NCBI GenBank assembly: GCA_029557535.1
Contig: JAKQII010000103.1
Coordinates: 1-53,335 of the forward strand
DNA from: Acidobacteriota bacterium
GTDB lineage: Bacteria > Acidobacteriota > Blastocatellia > Pyrinomonadales > Pyrinomonadaceae
Length of the DNA: 53,335 bases
Reading direction: 5' to 3'
The stretch's first letter is position 1; every line of letters starts with the position of its first letter. Made by a program: the position numbers and the translations under genes. Positions 34,067 to 42,158 of this stretch are shown one piece after another. The notes under the pieces were generated by a model, which was not told the DNA's origin, did no database searches, and saw only the letters and a program-made list of their open reading frames with translations.

Positions 34067-35794
34067 CTACTTGGCGCCCAATTTTCGTCTGATCGCGTTG
34101 TAGATCTTCTCGACCTCTTCGATCTTCAGGATCTTCGCGGCGATGACGAACGTCAGCCCGCCGAGCCCGATCGGCACAAAACACTCGATCGCTTTCGCAA
34201 GAAATCCATGCCCTTCGAAACGGGCGTGCAGAAGCTTGAAACTGAACCAGCAAACGACCGACATGATCGCCGACGCCAGCCCGATCCGCAGAAACGCCGA
34301 GGCGATCACGCGTCCGTTCAGCCGCGATATCCGGCGCCGCATCATCAGTGCCAAGGCGAAGAAATTCACGAGCGCGACCGACGACGTCGCGAGCGCGACC
34401 CCGACGTGGCCGACGCCGTACGCGCCGAGCCATTCACGGAACAAGAAACTCGCGGCGGCGTTGACGACGATCGATCCGAGCGCGATGATCATCGGGGTTT
34501 TGGCGTCATCGAGTGCATAGAACGCCGGCGACAGGACCTTGATCGCGGCGTACCCGGTGAGTCCGATCGAATAGCCGGCGAGCGCGTATGCCGTCATCGC
34601 CGTGTCTGCTTCGTGAAAGCGCCCGCGCTCGTAGATCAGGCGAATGATCGGTTCACCGAGGACGATCAATCCGCAGGCGGACGGCACCGTCATCAGAAAC
34701 ACAAGGCTGATCGAGGACGAGAGCGTGTCGCGAAAGTCTTTCAGCCTGCCCTCGCTCGCCATCCGCGACAACACGGGGATCGAGGCGGTTCCAACCGCGA
34801 CGCCGAAAACTCCGATCGGAAACTGCATCAGCCGGAACGCGTAACTGAGCCAGGACCGGCCGCCGTCGATGCTCGAGACGACTGCGAGATTTACAAGAAC
34901 ATTGATCTGGACCGCCGAGGTGCCAATGATCGCGGGCGCCATCAGTTTCATGATCCGGCGCACGCCTTCGTCTGCAAAACTGAGGACCGGCGAGAAACGG
35001 AATCCGACCTTCCTCAACGACGGGACCTGCATGAGGAACTGCGCGCCGCCGCCGATCAGCGTTCCGATCGACATTCCGATGATCGCCCACTGCGCGCCTT
35101 CCGACGGGATCATCGATTTGTCGGACGAACCCTGCCAGGTTCCGCCGGCCAGCCAGTAGGCGAAACCGAGCCCGAAAATGATCGAGACTATGTTGAAGAC
35201 GGTTGAGGCCGACGCCGGAACGCCGAATACACCCTTCGTATTCAGAACGCCCATCGCGACCGCTGCGAGTGCGACCAGCAAGATGAACGGAAACATGATC
35301 TGCGTCATCGTGACGGTCAGCGCGGCTTTTTCGGGCGAGAATCCGGACGCGACGATCGAGACCAAATACGGCGTCAGCAACACGCCGAGTAGGACGAAGA
35401 CACTTAGCACGACGGCGAGCGCGTTCAAAACCATGCTCGCGAGCCGCCACGCTTCCTGCTCGCCTTTCTTGATCTGGTAGTCGGTGAAAACCTTGACGAA
35501 AGCAGCGGAGAGGGCACCTTCGGCAAAAAGGTCGCGGAGGACGTTGGGAATCGTGAACGCGGCCTGATAAGCGTCGTAAAGAAACCCGGCGCCGAAGTAG
35601 AAAGCGAAAACCTGCTCGCGCACCAGCCCAAGCACGCGCGAGAACATGACGGCGATCGAGACGATCCCGGCCGACTTGGCGACACTCGTCTGTTTCGTCG
35701 TGCTTTCAGCGACCGCTTCGGCCTCGACCAATGGTTCGGCAACGGTTTCGGGGTTTTGTCCTTCGGGAAGATCCAGCTCGTCGGTTTGGTTCAT
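34067..35794 (-). CDS. murJ: Lipid II flippase MurJ
   Basis: Polytopic inner-membrane MOP-superfamily protein of 575 aa that flips lipid II for peptidoglycan synthesis. About 14 hydrophobic helices follow residue 38. The family signature lies at 40-100 (FSRVLGLVREQVFAFYFGAG, then FTIPNVLRDLFAEGALSAAF). An acidic N-terminal extension of about 37 residues, rich in Glu, is not seen in E. coli MurJ. It lies between dacB upstream, from which it is separated by a terminator, and fic 26 bp downstream. Confidence 0.95.
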   Translation of the reverse strand: MNQTDELDLPEGQNPETVAEPLVEAEAVAESTTKQTSVAKSAGIVSIAVMFSRVLGLVREQVFAFYFGAGFLYDAYQAAFTIPNVLRDLFAEGALSAAFVKVFTDYQIKKGEQEAWRLASMVLNALAVVLSVFVLLGVLLTPYLVSIVASGFSPEKAALTVTMTQIMFPFILLVALAAVAMGVLNTKGVFGVPASASTVFNIVSIIFGLGFAYWLAGGTWQGSSDKSMIPSEGAQWAIIGMSIGTLIGGGAQFLMQVPSLRKVGFRFSPVLSFADEGVRRIMKLMAPAIIGTSAVQINVLVNLAVVSSIDGGRSWLSYAFRLMQFPIGVFGVAVGTASIPVLSRMASEGRLKDFRDTLSSSISLVFLMTVPSACGLIVLGEPIIRLIYERGRFHEADTAMTAYALAGYSIGLTGYAAIKVLSPAFYALDDAKTPMIIALGSIVVNAAASFLFREWLGAYGVGHVGVALATSSVALVNFFALALMMRRRISRLNGRVIASAFLRIGLASAIMSVVCWFSFKLLHARFEGHGFLAKAIECFVPIGLGGLTFVIAAKILKIEEVEKIYNAIRRKLGAK

Positions 35795-35854
35795 TTCGGT
35801 CGGCCGTTACAAGTCTTGAATTATGGATGGAATTCAGGAGCGTTGCAATAGCAT

Positions 35855-35884
35855 AAAAAAAGAAGCAGCACGATGGCTGCTTCT
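35855..35884 (-). terminator. Rho-independent terminator after dacB
   Basis: A perfect 9-bp stem (35861-35869 with 35876-35884) and a 6-nt loop are followed on the minus strand by six T (35855-35860). It lies between the dacB stop and murJ. Confidence 0.88.
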
Positions 35885-35905
35885 GATATTCGGCGTGAAG
35901 AAATG

Positions 35906-37276
35906 CTAGTTGATCCGGGCGCGGGTCGGATAGCTCACGCGCGTATTGGCGATCCTGATATCGAGTGCGACCGCATTATAGCTCATCGGAGCGGCTCCGC
36001 CGAACTGGCCCTGGATCGTCGACACATAGCTGTTCTGGAAGGCCCTGAACCTCGGAACGCTTCCGCGCTGATTGAAGATCACAAACAGCAAGGACCCGCT
36101 CCGGGTTCCGATCTCACCGGCGAGCGCGCTGACGCCGCCGTCGGTGTTTCCGAGTGTCCCGGTTTTCCCGACTACGCTGCCGCGGGCAAAATCGGAATCA
36201 AATCGTCCCTCGAGAGTCCCCTTGTCGATCCCCGCGACGGGCATGATGTCGGAGAATGCCATTCGGTAGCGGCCAAGATCATTTCGGAGCGCGCGAAGCA
36301 GTTTCATCATTGCACGGGGCGTGACGCGGTTGATGCCGAGTCCGCTCGATGTCTGAAGAAGAAACTCCTGAGGTGGGACGCCGGCACCCTGCTGGACGAT
36401 CTGCGAAACCTTGTAAGCGCCGCCGACCATGTCGCCGAGACGTTCCGCGAGGAAATTGTTCGAATAGCTCAGCGTTACCTTCAGGATCTCACGCATCGGT
36501 GCCGATTCGTGCGTGAAAAGCTGACGGAGATTGCTTGGCATCGGCTGGACGTAAACGCTTCCGGAAACCGAAACGGAAGGAAGCATCGTAATGCGGCCCA
36601 TTTGTCCCGAATTGGTCAGGTAGTTTTGCCAGGCACGGCTCGTCGCCGCGTTTCGCTTCATCGAGTCGAGCGAAGCCAGAAGATTGTTTCCCGAAGCGAC
36701 CGGCGACATCGAATAGTTCATCGCGAAGTTGTCGGTCACGATGAGATCGCCGTTGATAGTTGAGATTCCGAGATTGTTCAGCTCGAGAGCCAATCTCACG
36801 CCGTGCTCGAGGTTGAACATCGGATCGCGTCCCGAAACATAGATATTTCCGGTTAGCGTCCGCGTTGCCGGATCGATCTGACCGTCGGTCCAAACCGTTG
36901 TTTGAAAACGAAAATCGGGACCGAATGTCTTGAGCACCGCATACGCGGTTGCGATCTTGACGTTCGACGCCGGATTGAACGAGAAGTTCGACGAACTGTC
37001 AACGACGGTTTTCCCGTCGAGCGTTTCGACGAGCACCCCGGAATAGCCGGGGATCTGGACATCATTGAGCGTCGGATAAACGTCGGCGGTTTTGGTGACG
37101 GTCGGCGTTGACTGGCCGTTTCCGGTCGGCTGAGCGATCTGAATGTCCTGAAGGAGCGGTTTCGGTGTAGGCGACGGCGTCGTCGGTCTTGTATAAACCT
37201 GAGCGCGGACGGGCAAGAACGCGAAGGTCAGCATCAATGCAACGCCAAGGACAAATCTATCGTTCAAAATCTTCAT
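35906..37276 (-). CDS. dacB: D-alanyl-D-alanine carboxypeptidase / endopeptidase (PBP4, S13 family)
   Basis: Periplasmic peptidoglycan-trimming enzyme of 456 aa. It has a signal peptide (1-25), then a Pro/Thr-rich linker (30-62). The S13 motifs are Ser104-x2-Lys107 (PASNVK), the SxN motif in LSYSNNFLAERLG, and KTG in VVGKTGTLGN. It lacks the long domain II insertion of E. coli PBP4 only in part; total length is similar. The ATG at 37276 has a plausible promoter upstream. Confidence 0.92.
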   Translation of the reverse strand: MKILNDRFVLGVALMLTFAFLPVRAQVYTRPTTPSPTPKPLLQDIQIAQPTGNGQSTPTVTKTADVYPTLNDVQIPGYSGVLVETLDGKTVVDSSSNFSFNPASNVKIATAYAVLKTFGPDFRFQTTVWTDGQIDPATRTLTGNIYVSGRDPMFNLEHGVRLALELNNLGISTINGDLIVTDNFAMNYSMSPVASGNNLLASLDSMKRNAATSRAWQNYLTNSGQMGRITMLPSVSVSGSVYVQPMPSNLRQLFTHESAPMREILKVTLSYSNNFLAERLGDMVGGAYKVSQIVQQGAGVPPQEFLLQTSSGLGINRVTPRAMMKLLRALRNDLGRYRMAFSDIMPVAGIDKGTLEGRFDSDFARGSVVGKTGTLGNTDGGVSALAGEIGTRSGSLLFVIFNQRGSVPRFRAFQNSYVSTIQGQFGGAAPMSYNAVALDIRIANTRVSYPTRARIN

Positions 37277-37673
37277 CGCTAAAAATGTTGGTTAGTTGTG
37301 CTTGCGGCAGGCTCTCTTACAAGAAGGAACGCTGGCGAAAAGTATACCACAAAACACCATCCTCTTTTCAAGCTTGACCAAAAGGGCTGTCAGCCTTAGG
37401 TCCTTGATTTGAGATGATTTGAGGGGCTTTCGGGATGTCAAGTATTAAACGTCGCTTATACATCCGACACAATACACTTATACGTAACAAGTCCGGATTG
37501 TCAAGAATTTTTTTGCCGCCAAATCGAGTTTTGTTCCTTACTGCCTCCTTGGGCGTGTCTACGAAGATCCGGTCGTTACGGTTCGGTCCGGCTTCGCTTA
37601 ACCGTCCCCGCAGGCGCCATAATTTCATTGCAATTGGCGCCGAAAGTGCATAAGATTAATCCCCCGAACGTCC
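37277..37673. other. Divergent intergenic region dacB-ogg
   Basis: About 400 bp between divergently transcribed genes. A candidate dacB promoter lies on the minus strand (-10 TATACT at 37341-37346; TTGAAA at 37366-37371, spacer 19). A candidate promoter for the glycosylase lies on the plus strand at 37628-37656. The middle is AT-richer than the genes and includes a run of seven T at about 37508-37514. An 86-codon minus frame inside it has no recognisable family. Confidence 0.5.
37628..37656 (+). promoter_or_regulatory. Possible promoter for the Ogg2-type glycosylase
   Basis: TTGCAA (37628-37633) and TAAGAT (37651-37656) are spaced by 17 bp, each 4 of 6 to consensus. They lie 17 bp before the start codon, giving a very short leader. 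Confidence 0.4.
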
Positions 37674-38336
37674 GTGAAGACAGAGCGCATATTCCCTACT
37701 ATCGAAAGTATCAGGCAGGCGCATACCGAACGGGCTTCGGAAATCCGTGCTCGCCTCGCCGAGTTTGCTTCGATCCTTTCGTCAGCAGACGATTCGCGGC
37801 TTTGGGAAGAGATGGTCTATTGCTTTTTCACCGGCGGCTGTTCGGCACGGATGGGACTCAGGTCGCTCGAAGCGGTCCGTCATCTTCTTGAAACCGGGAC
37901 CCATGAAGAACTGACGAACGCGCTCGTCGGTCGTCACCGTTACCCGAGGGCCCGCTCCCGGTATATTGTCGCATCGCGGGATTTTCTTACGCAGCATTGC
38001 GGCATGAGGCTATTTGATAAGCTCGAAAGTCTTGAAGATCCGCTCGCGCGCCGCGACTGGTTGGTTGCAGAAAAGGGTATCATGGGGCTCGGTTACAAGG
38101 AAGCAAGTCACTATTTACGCAATATCGGATACCGCGGTTATGCGATCCTCGACAAGCATGTGCTTCGATGCATGGCAGAACTGGGAATTATTGATGAACC
38201 AAAGCCACCAAATACGCGTTTGAAGTATCTAAGTCTGGAAGACCTGCTAAAAAAGTTTGCACGCCGCGCTGGGATAGACTTTGATGAACTGGATCTCGTC
38301 CTTTGGTCGATGAAGACCGGCGAGATCCTGAAGTAG
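37674..38336 (+). CDS. ogg: N-glycosylase/DNA lyase, Ogg2 (archaeal 8-oxoguanine glycosylase) type
   Basis: Base-excision repair glycosylase/lyase of 220 aa that removes 8-oxoguanine. The helix-hairpin-helix and catalytic region is GLGYKEASHYLRNIGY with Lys142, followed by Asp160 in AILDKHVLR. These match the Lys/Asp pair of archaeal Ogg2 enzymes. The family is common in archaea and thermophiles and patchy in bacteria. Translation starts at a GTG (37674) without an evident ribosome-binding site. Confidence 0.9.
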   Translation: MKTERIFPTIESIRQAHTERASEIRARLAEFASILSSADDSRLWEEMVYCFFTGGCSARMGLRSLEAVRHLLETGTHEELTNALVGRHRYPRARSRYIVASRDFLTQHCGMRLFDKLESLEDPLARRDWLVAEKGIMGLGYKEASHYLRNIGYRGYAILDKHVLRCMAELGIIDEPKPPNTRLKYLSLEDLLKKFARRAGIDFDELDLVLWSMKTGEILK

Positions 38337-38376
38337 CCTGAAAACCTGTCGAAGTTGAGGAAAGGAGTTGTAAATT

Positions 38377-39951
38377 ATGAGATTTAGAATTCTTGAGGTA
38401 CTCGATCAACGAGATCCTTTCCGGATAATACGCTTTGTGTTTCTGATCGCGATTGTCGCGATCGGGACGTCCGTAAATGCTGCTGACGACGTTCAGCAAT
38501 CGGACGAGGATTCGAGGTTCCTCGTAAAGCAGTCGGGAAAGTTGGTCCGGAAGGGCCGACTCGACGAGGCCGAGAAGATCCTCCGGGCGTTGCTCGGGCG
38601 TGAGCCGGGTCATTCCGCGGCAAAAGTTCAGCTTGCGTACGTTTCTTTGAAAAAGAGGAAGTTGATTGAGGCGTACGAACTTTCGTTTGAGGTCGCAAGG
38701 GCCGAGCCGAAGAACTCGCGCGCGTTCGCCGTCCTCGGAATGACGTTGTTGACGGCGGGCAACTTCAAGGACGCGGAACAAATTCTCGTCAGTAGTTTGC
38801 GGATCAATAAGAAGGAGGCGCTCGCGTGGGCCGGCCTCGGAATGCTCGATTTTTACGAGAATCGGATCGATAAGGCGATTGAAAACCTCAGGGAAGCGGC
38901 GTTCTATGACGATAAGGATCCGGACTTCGTTTTCTCGCTCGCCCAAGTCTCCGCCCGCGCCGAGCGCTATAAAGAATCAGCTTTGGCCTATCAGAGATTT
39001 CTTGACGTTTCGTCGGATACCGACTCCGAACGGCGCGAGCGGATCAAGGGATTGATAAATTTCCTGACGTATCTTGGCCGCAAGCCGTCCATGTACGACA
39101 TCGCCGGAGCTGACCGGGTCTCGGTCAGAATCGAGCTGCTTCGCGACAGGCCCGTGCTTGAGGTTCGGATTAACAAGAGCGACGAGCCGCTGCGTTTTGT
39201 CCTCGATACGGGATCGGGAATCAGCGTGATCTCCCGCGAAACGGCCGAACGCCTGAAGATAAAGTCCATAACCCGCGGCGGTCTTGCACGCGCGATCGGC
39301 GGCGACGGAAAGTTTGAGATCGTTTACGGCTTTCTGAAGACCGTCAACATCGGCGACGTGCAAATCAGGAACGTTCCGGTTTACATTCGCAAGTTCCACC
39401 AGACCGATGAACGGATCGACGGGTATATCGGGCTTTCGCTGATCTCGAAATTCCTGACGACGCTCGATTACGGGAAGCAGAAGTTTTCGTTAATCAGGAA
39501 GGACGTTGCCGATGAGTTGAAGGTCGTTGAGAACAGCGACCTATTCCTGCCGTTGCGATTGACGCCGAGCGGCTTCCTGAGCGGTGAGGTGCAGCTCGAA
39601 GGGATCGAAAACCGGCTCAATTTCATTGTCGACACGGGAGCAAGCGTTTCGGTGATATCCGACGACCTTGCCGGAACGGAAGAGATCGGCCGGTTTTTGC
39701 GAGAAGAAAAGCTCCGGGTGATCGGTGCCGCCGGAATCACGGACAACGTTCGATCGTTCATGTTGCCAAGGGTCACGTTCGGAAATCATTCGCGTGAAAG
39801 CATCATGGCGGTGGCATTGGATCTCGATATTATCAACGAGGCTTCCGGCTTCACTCAGTCAGGAATCCTTGGCGGCAATTTCCTGAAAAACTACAAGTTG
39901 ACTTTTGATTTCAAGAATTCGAAAGTTATCTTCTCTCCGCTAAACAAGTAG
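38377..39951 (+). CDS. TPR protein with two retropepsin-like aspartic protease domains
   Basis: The 524-aa product begins with a hydrophobic N-terminal segment (about 17-36), probably a signal peptide or anchor. TPR-like helical repeats follow (about 45-215). Two retropepsin-like units follow: FVLDTGSGISVIS with Asp277, and FIVDTGASVSVIS with Asp419, each with a downstream hydrophobic flap-like segment (DGYIGLSLIS; SGILGGNFL). Retropepsins normally dimerise to give two catalytic Asp residues, so this layout could form a complete active site within one chain. The ATG at 38377 has an excellent AAGGAG site about 10 bp upstream. Confidence 0.85.
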   Translation: MRFRILEVLDQRDPFRIIRFVFLIAIVAIGTSVNAADDVQQSDEDSRFLVKQSGKLVRKGRLDEAEKILRALLGREPGHSAAKVQLAYVSLKKRKLIEAYELSFEVARAEPKNSRAFAVLGMTLLTAGNFKDAEQILVSSLRINKKEALAWAGLGMLDFYENRIDKAIENLREAAFYDDKDPDFVFSLAQVSARAERYKESALAYQRFLDVSSDTDSERRERIKGLINFLTYLGRKPSMYDIAGADRVSVRIELLRDRPVLEVRINKSDEPLRFVLDTGSGISVISRETAERLKIKSITRGGLARAIGGDGKFEIVYGFLKTVNIGDVQIRNVPVYIRKFHQTDERIDGYIGLSLISKFLTTLDYGKQKFSLIRKDVADELKVVENSDLFLPLRLTPSGFLSGEVQLEGIENRLNFIVDTGASVSVISDDLAGTEEIGRFLREEKLRVIGAAGITDNVRSFMLPRVTFGNHSRESIMAVALDLDIINEASGFTQSGILGGNFLKNYKLTFDFKNSKVIFSPLNK

Positions 39952-39976
39952 TATCGGAGTCAAGGCTGAGAATCGC

Positions 39977-40005
39977 GGCCGCGGAATACCGCGGCCATTG
40001 TTTTT
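39977..40005 (+). terminator. Rho-independent terminator after the retropepsin gene
   Basis: A perfect 8-bp GC stem (GGCCGCGG 39977-39984 with CCGCGGCC 39989-39996) and an AATA loop are followed by ATTG and five T (40001-40005). Confidence 0.85.
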
Positions 40006-40022
40006 ATCCGCGAAACGCAAAA

Positions 40023-40484
40023 ATGAAACACTCGCTCTATCTCGAAACGTCGGTCGTCGGAGCTTATCTCGACAACGGTGAACCGTTCAGACGGGACCTG
40101 ACGATCCGTTGGTGGGAACACGAATTGTCCGAGTACCGGGTTTTCAGTTCGATCCTTGTACGGCGAGAACTTGAGCACGTCGCCGAGCCGCATCGGACCG
40201 GATATCTTAAACTCGTCGCGCCGCTCGAAGAACTTGAGATCGTGGACGAAGTTGCGATTCTCGCCGAAGGCTACGTTTCGCGCGGAATTTTTCACCGACG
40301 TTTTCTCGCGGACGCCGTTCACGTCGCGCTCGCGTCCTTCCACAAGATCGATTATCTCGTCACGTGGAATTTCGGTCACCTGGCGAACGTTCGCAAACAG
40401 GCCCGTATCCGTTTGTTCAATACGGCTGCGGGGTTCTTCTCGCCCGTCGTGGTGACGCCGGAGTTTCTGGTTCACAGTCTTTGA
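40023..40484 (+). CDS. PIN domain protein, VapC-like toxin
   Basis: The 153-aa product is a PIN-fold ribonuclease of the type that begins YLETSV. Acidic positions visible are Glu8 (in place of the usual Asp), Glu49 (VRRELEH) and Asp97 (ADAVHVALA). The C-terminal motif LVTWNFGHLANV follows. Such proteins usually cut tRNA or mRNA and are paired with a small antitoxin. The next gene, a 67-codon frame 71 bp downstream, looks like the partner. A strong terminator isolates the pair from the gene upstream. Confidence 0.85.
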   Translation: MKHSLYLETSVVGAYLDNGEPFRRDLTIRWWEHELSEYRVFSSILVRRELEHVAEPHRTGYLKLVAPLEELEIVDEVAILAEGYVSRGIFHRRFLADAVHVALASFHKIDYLVTWNFGHLANVRKQARIRLFNTAAGFFSPVVVTPEFLVHSL

Positions 40485-40555
40485 TCATATTCCCGGAGTC
40501 GCTGACGCTCTTGACGATTGATTTGTAACAATCGACAATTACCACTGACTGACCA

Positions 40556-40759
40556 ATGTATCGCCGACCTAAATTCTTGGAAGTTTTGCTTGACATCAGA
40601 CAGGAAATGGCCCGTTGCGCCGACTACGATGTCGATCTATTCGCGGAGCTCGTGCGATCCGGGGACTTTCCCGAATCAAGCGGCGTCCGCTCCGTTTCCG
40701 ACCCGCCGTCGCGTGAGTCCGAAGCGCTTGCCCGGACTGCTCGAATTCGAACCAAATAA
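40556..40759 (+). CDS. Small protein, possible antitoxin partner of the PIN toxin
   Basis: The 67-aa product has an N-terminal stretch (FLEVLLDIRQEMARCADYDV) that resembles small proteins found beside YxETSV-type PIN genes. The C-terminal half is Ser/Arg-rich and unlike them. The next gene starts 4 bp after its stop, which supports translation of this frame. The toxin-before-antitoxin order is the less common one. Confidence 0.55.
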   Translation: MYRRPKFLEVLLDIRQEMARCADYDVDLFAELVRSGDFPESSGVRSVSDPPSRESEALARTARIRTK

Positions 40760-40763
40760 GCCG

Positions 40764-41552
40764 ATGGATCCGTCGTTTCAAGCAATCGGAATCAGTTTCC
40801 CGAACGAGCGCGCGTTCAATGAATTCGCGGCCGACGTTGAGCGGCGCGGCGAGCCGACCCATCTTCGCCGCGACGACGGCGTACTCCACGGGCGCTGTTT
40901 GAAGTTTGGAAAAGGACTCGAGGTTTGGACGGTTCACTATGAATCCAAGCCTGGTGAACTGATCTACACGGACTGCCGGCCCGCATTCAGGGCTCGTAAG
41001 ATGCAGTGCATCAGGCCCTGGATCCTTTGCGAATCGTCGATCGAGGGCGTCGCGATCGTACACGGTTTTATCGAAGACGCGGAAACGGAAGTTCTTTTCG
41101 AGGTCCAGAACCTGACCGAGATCGGAATGTCCGAGCTTCGGCGCAATTCGCTGCACGTGAGGCTATGCGGGCTCGCTCATGCCGCCGAGATCGGCGAATC
41201 TCCGGTCGAAGCGCTTTGGATATCGAAGGACGAGGCATCGCTCAATATCGGCGGCCAGCACGAGATCTGGACCCTTGCCGGAAACATCGTCGCATTCGAA
41301 GCGATCCGCAATCCTGTATCGGGCACCGAGTTGTTTTGGCTGATCGTTGCGATCGGCGATTTCCGGCTCGAACTGATCGTCAACAGCGAAACGCTTTCCG
41401 GCACGCGAATCGGCATTGGCAAGTCAATTCGCGCGGGGATCTGGCTACAGGGCCACATCGAGACCGCTGATGCCGGACGAAGAGGATATGAAGGCGTTGA
41501 CCGGTTTACGCCGGCCAAGGAGCACTGGCGCGGTTTACGCCGACCGAACTGA
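40764..41552 (+). CDS. Protein of unknown function (262 aa)
   Basis: Not recognised. The ATG at 40764 begins MDPSFQAIGISFPNERAFNE, a sensible soluble N-terminus. An in-frame extension to 40518 overlaps the small gene in another frame and is rejected. No signal peptide or transmembrane segment is seen. The protein alternates short hydrophobic strands and charged turns, suggesting a mostly beta fold (LHVRLCGLA, LWISKDEASLNI, LFWLIVAIGDFRLELIV). Two or three cysteines are scattered without a zinc motif. It is 4 bp after the putative antitoxin and 27 bp before the transglycosylase start, so it is probably cotranscribed with them. Confidence 0.7.
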   Translation: MDPSFQAIGISFPNERAFNEFAADVERRGEPTHLRRDDGVLHGRCLKFGKGLEVWTVHYESKPGELIYTDCRPAFRARKMQCIRPWILCESSIEGVAIVHGFIEDAETEVLFEVQNLTEIGMSELRRNSLHVRLCGLAHAAEIGESPVEALWISKDEASLNIGGQHEIWTLAGNIVAFEAIRNPVSGTELFWLIVAIGDFRLELIVNSETLSGTRIGIGKSIRAGIWLQGHIETADAGRRGYEGVDRFTPAKEHWRGLRRPN

Positions 41553-41579
41553 TTACGAATTGATCGAATGGGTCCAAGA

Positions 41580-42158
41580 ATGAATCGCCGGATTGTCACG
41601 TCGGGTGTTTTCCTGATCGTGATCGCGATTGCGGTCGCGGTCGGATCCTACTTTGCCAACGATTACTGGATTCACCGATACGACGAACTTATCAATCGCC
41701 AAGCTGCGGTTTACCGTTTGGACAATCGGCTCGTTTGGAGCGTTATTTACGAGGAGACCTACTTCCGGGCCTGGAAGGTCGGCAACGACGCCGAGGTCGG
41801 ATTGATGCAGGTAACGCCCGCCGTCGCGCGTGAATGGGGCCGTGAGACGGGACTCAAGGAGTTTGAAAAGCAGTCGAACGAAAACGTCGAGGCCCTGCTC
41901 CGCGACCCGGAACGCAACATTCAGATCGGTTGCTGGTACCTCGAACGCCTGGGTGAGAAATATCACGACTACGCTGCCGAGAGCGCGATGACGCTGGCCG
42001 CGTACAATGCGGGACCGAGTCGTGTCGACGAATGGACGCGACAGTCACCGGACCCATCGCGGATCAGCGAGGAAGACTTCGTGCGTTCCATCGCGATCGC
42101 TTCGACAAAGTCGTACGTGACGTCTATCCTTCAACGCTACCGCGATCAAAAACGATGA
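41580..42158 (+). CDS. Membrane-anchored lytic transglycosylase (SLT domain)
   Basis: Peptidoglycan-cleaving enzyme of 192 aa. One N-terminal transmembrane segment (about 7-25) anchors an SLT domain. Catalytic Glu59 lies in YEETYF. GLMQVTP and the substrate-groove motif LAAYNAGPSRV follow. Size and layout match SLT-family proteins found as cell-wall remodelling enzymes. An ATG at 41568 would add 4 residues. Its TGA overlaps the amidohydrolase start (ATGA). Confidence 0.9.
   Translation: MNRRIVTSGVFLIVIAIAVAVGSYFANDYWIHRYDELINRQAAVYRLDNRLVWSVIYEETYFRAWKVGNDAEVGLMQVTPAVAREWGRETGLKEFEKQSNENVEALLRDPERNIQIGCWYLERLGEKYHDYAAESAMTLAAYNAGPSRVDEWTRQSPDPSRISEEDFVRSIAIASTKSYVTSILQRYRDQKR

Noticed and set aside
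34208-35206. 332-codon plus-strand frame opposite murJ
   Set aside because: Composition (His/Arg/Asp-rich) of a reverse-frame shadow; murJ is certain.
37368-37628. 86-codon minus-strand frame in the dacB-ogg spacer
   Set aside because: No homology recognised, and the region is better explained by divergent promoters.
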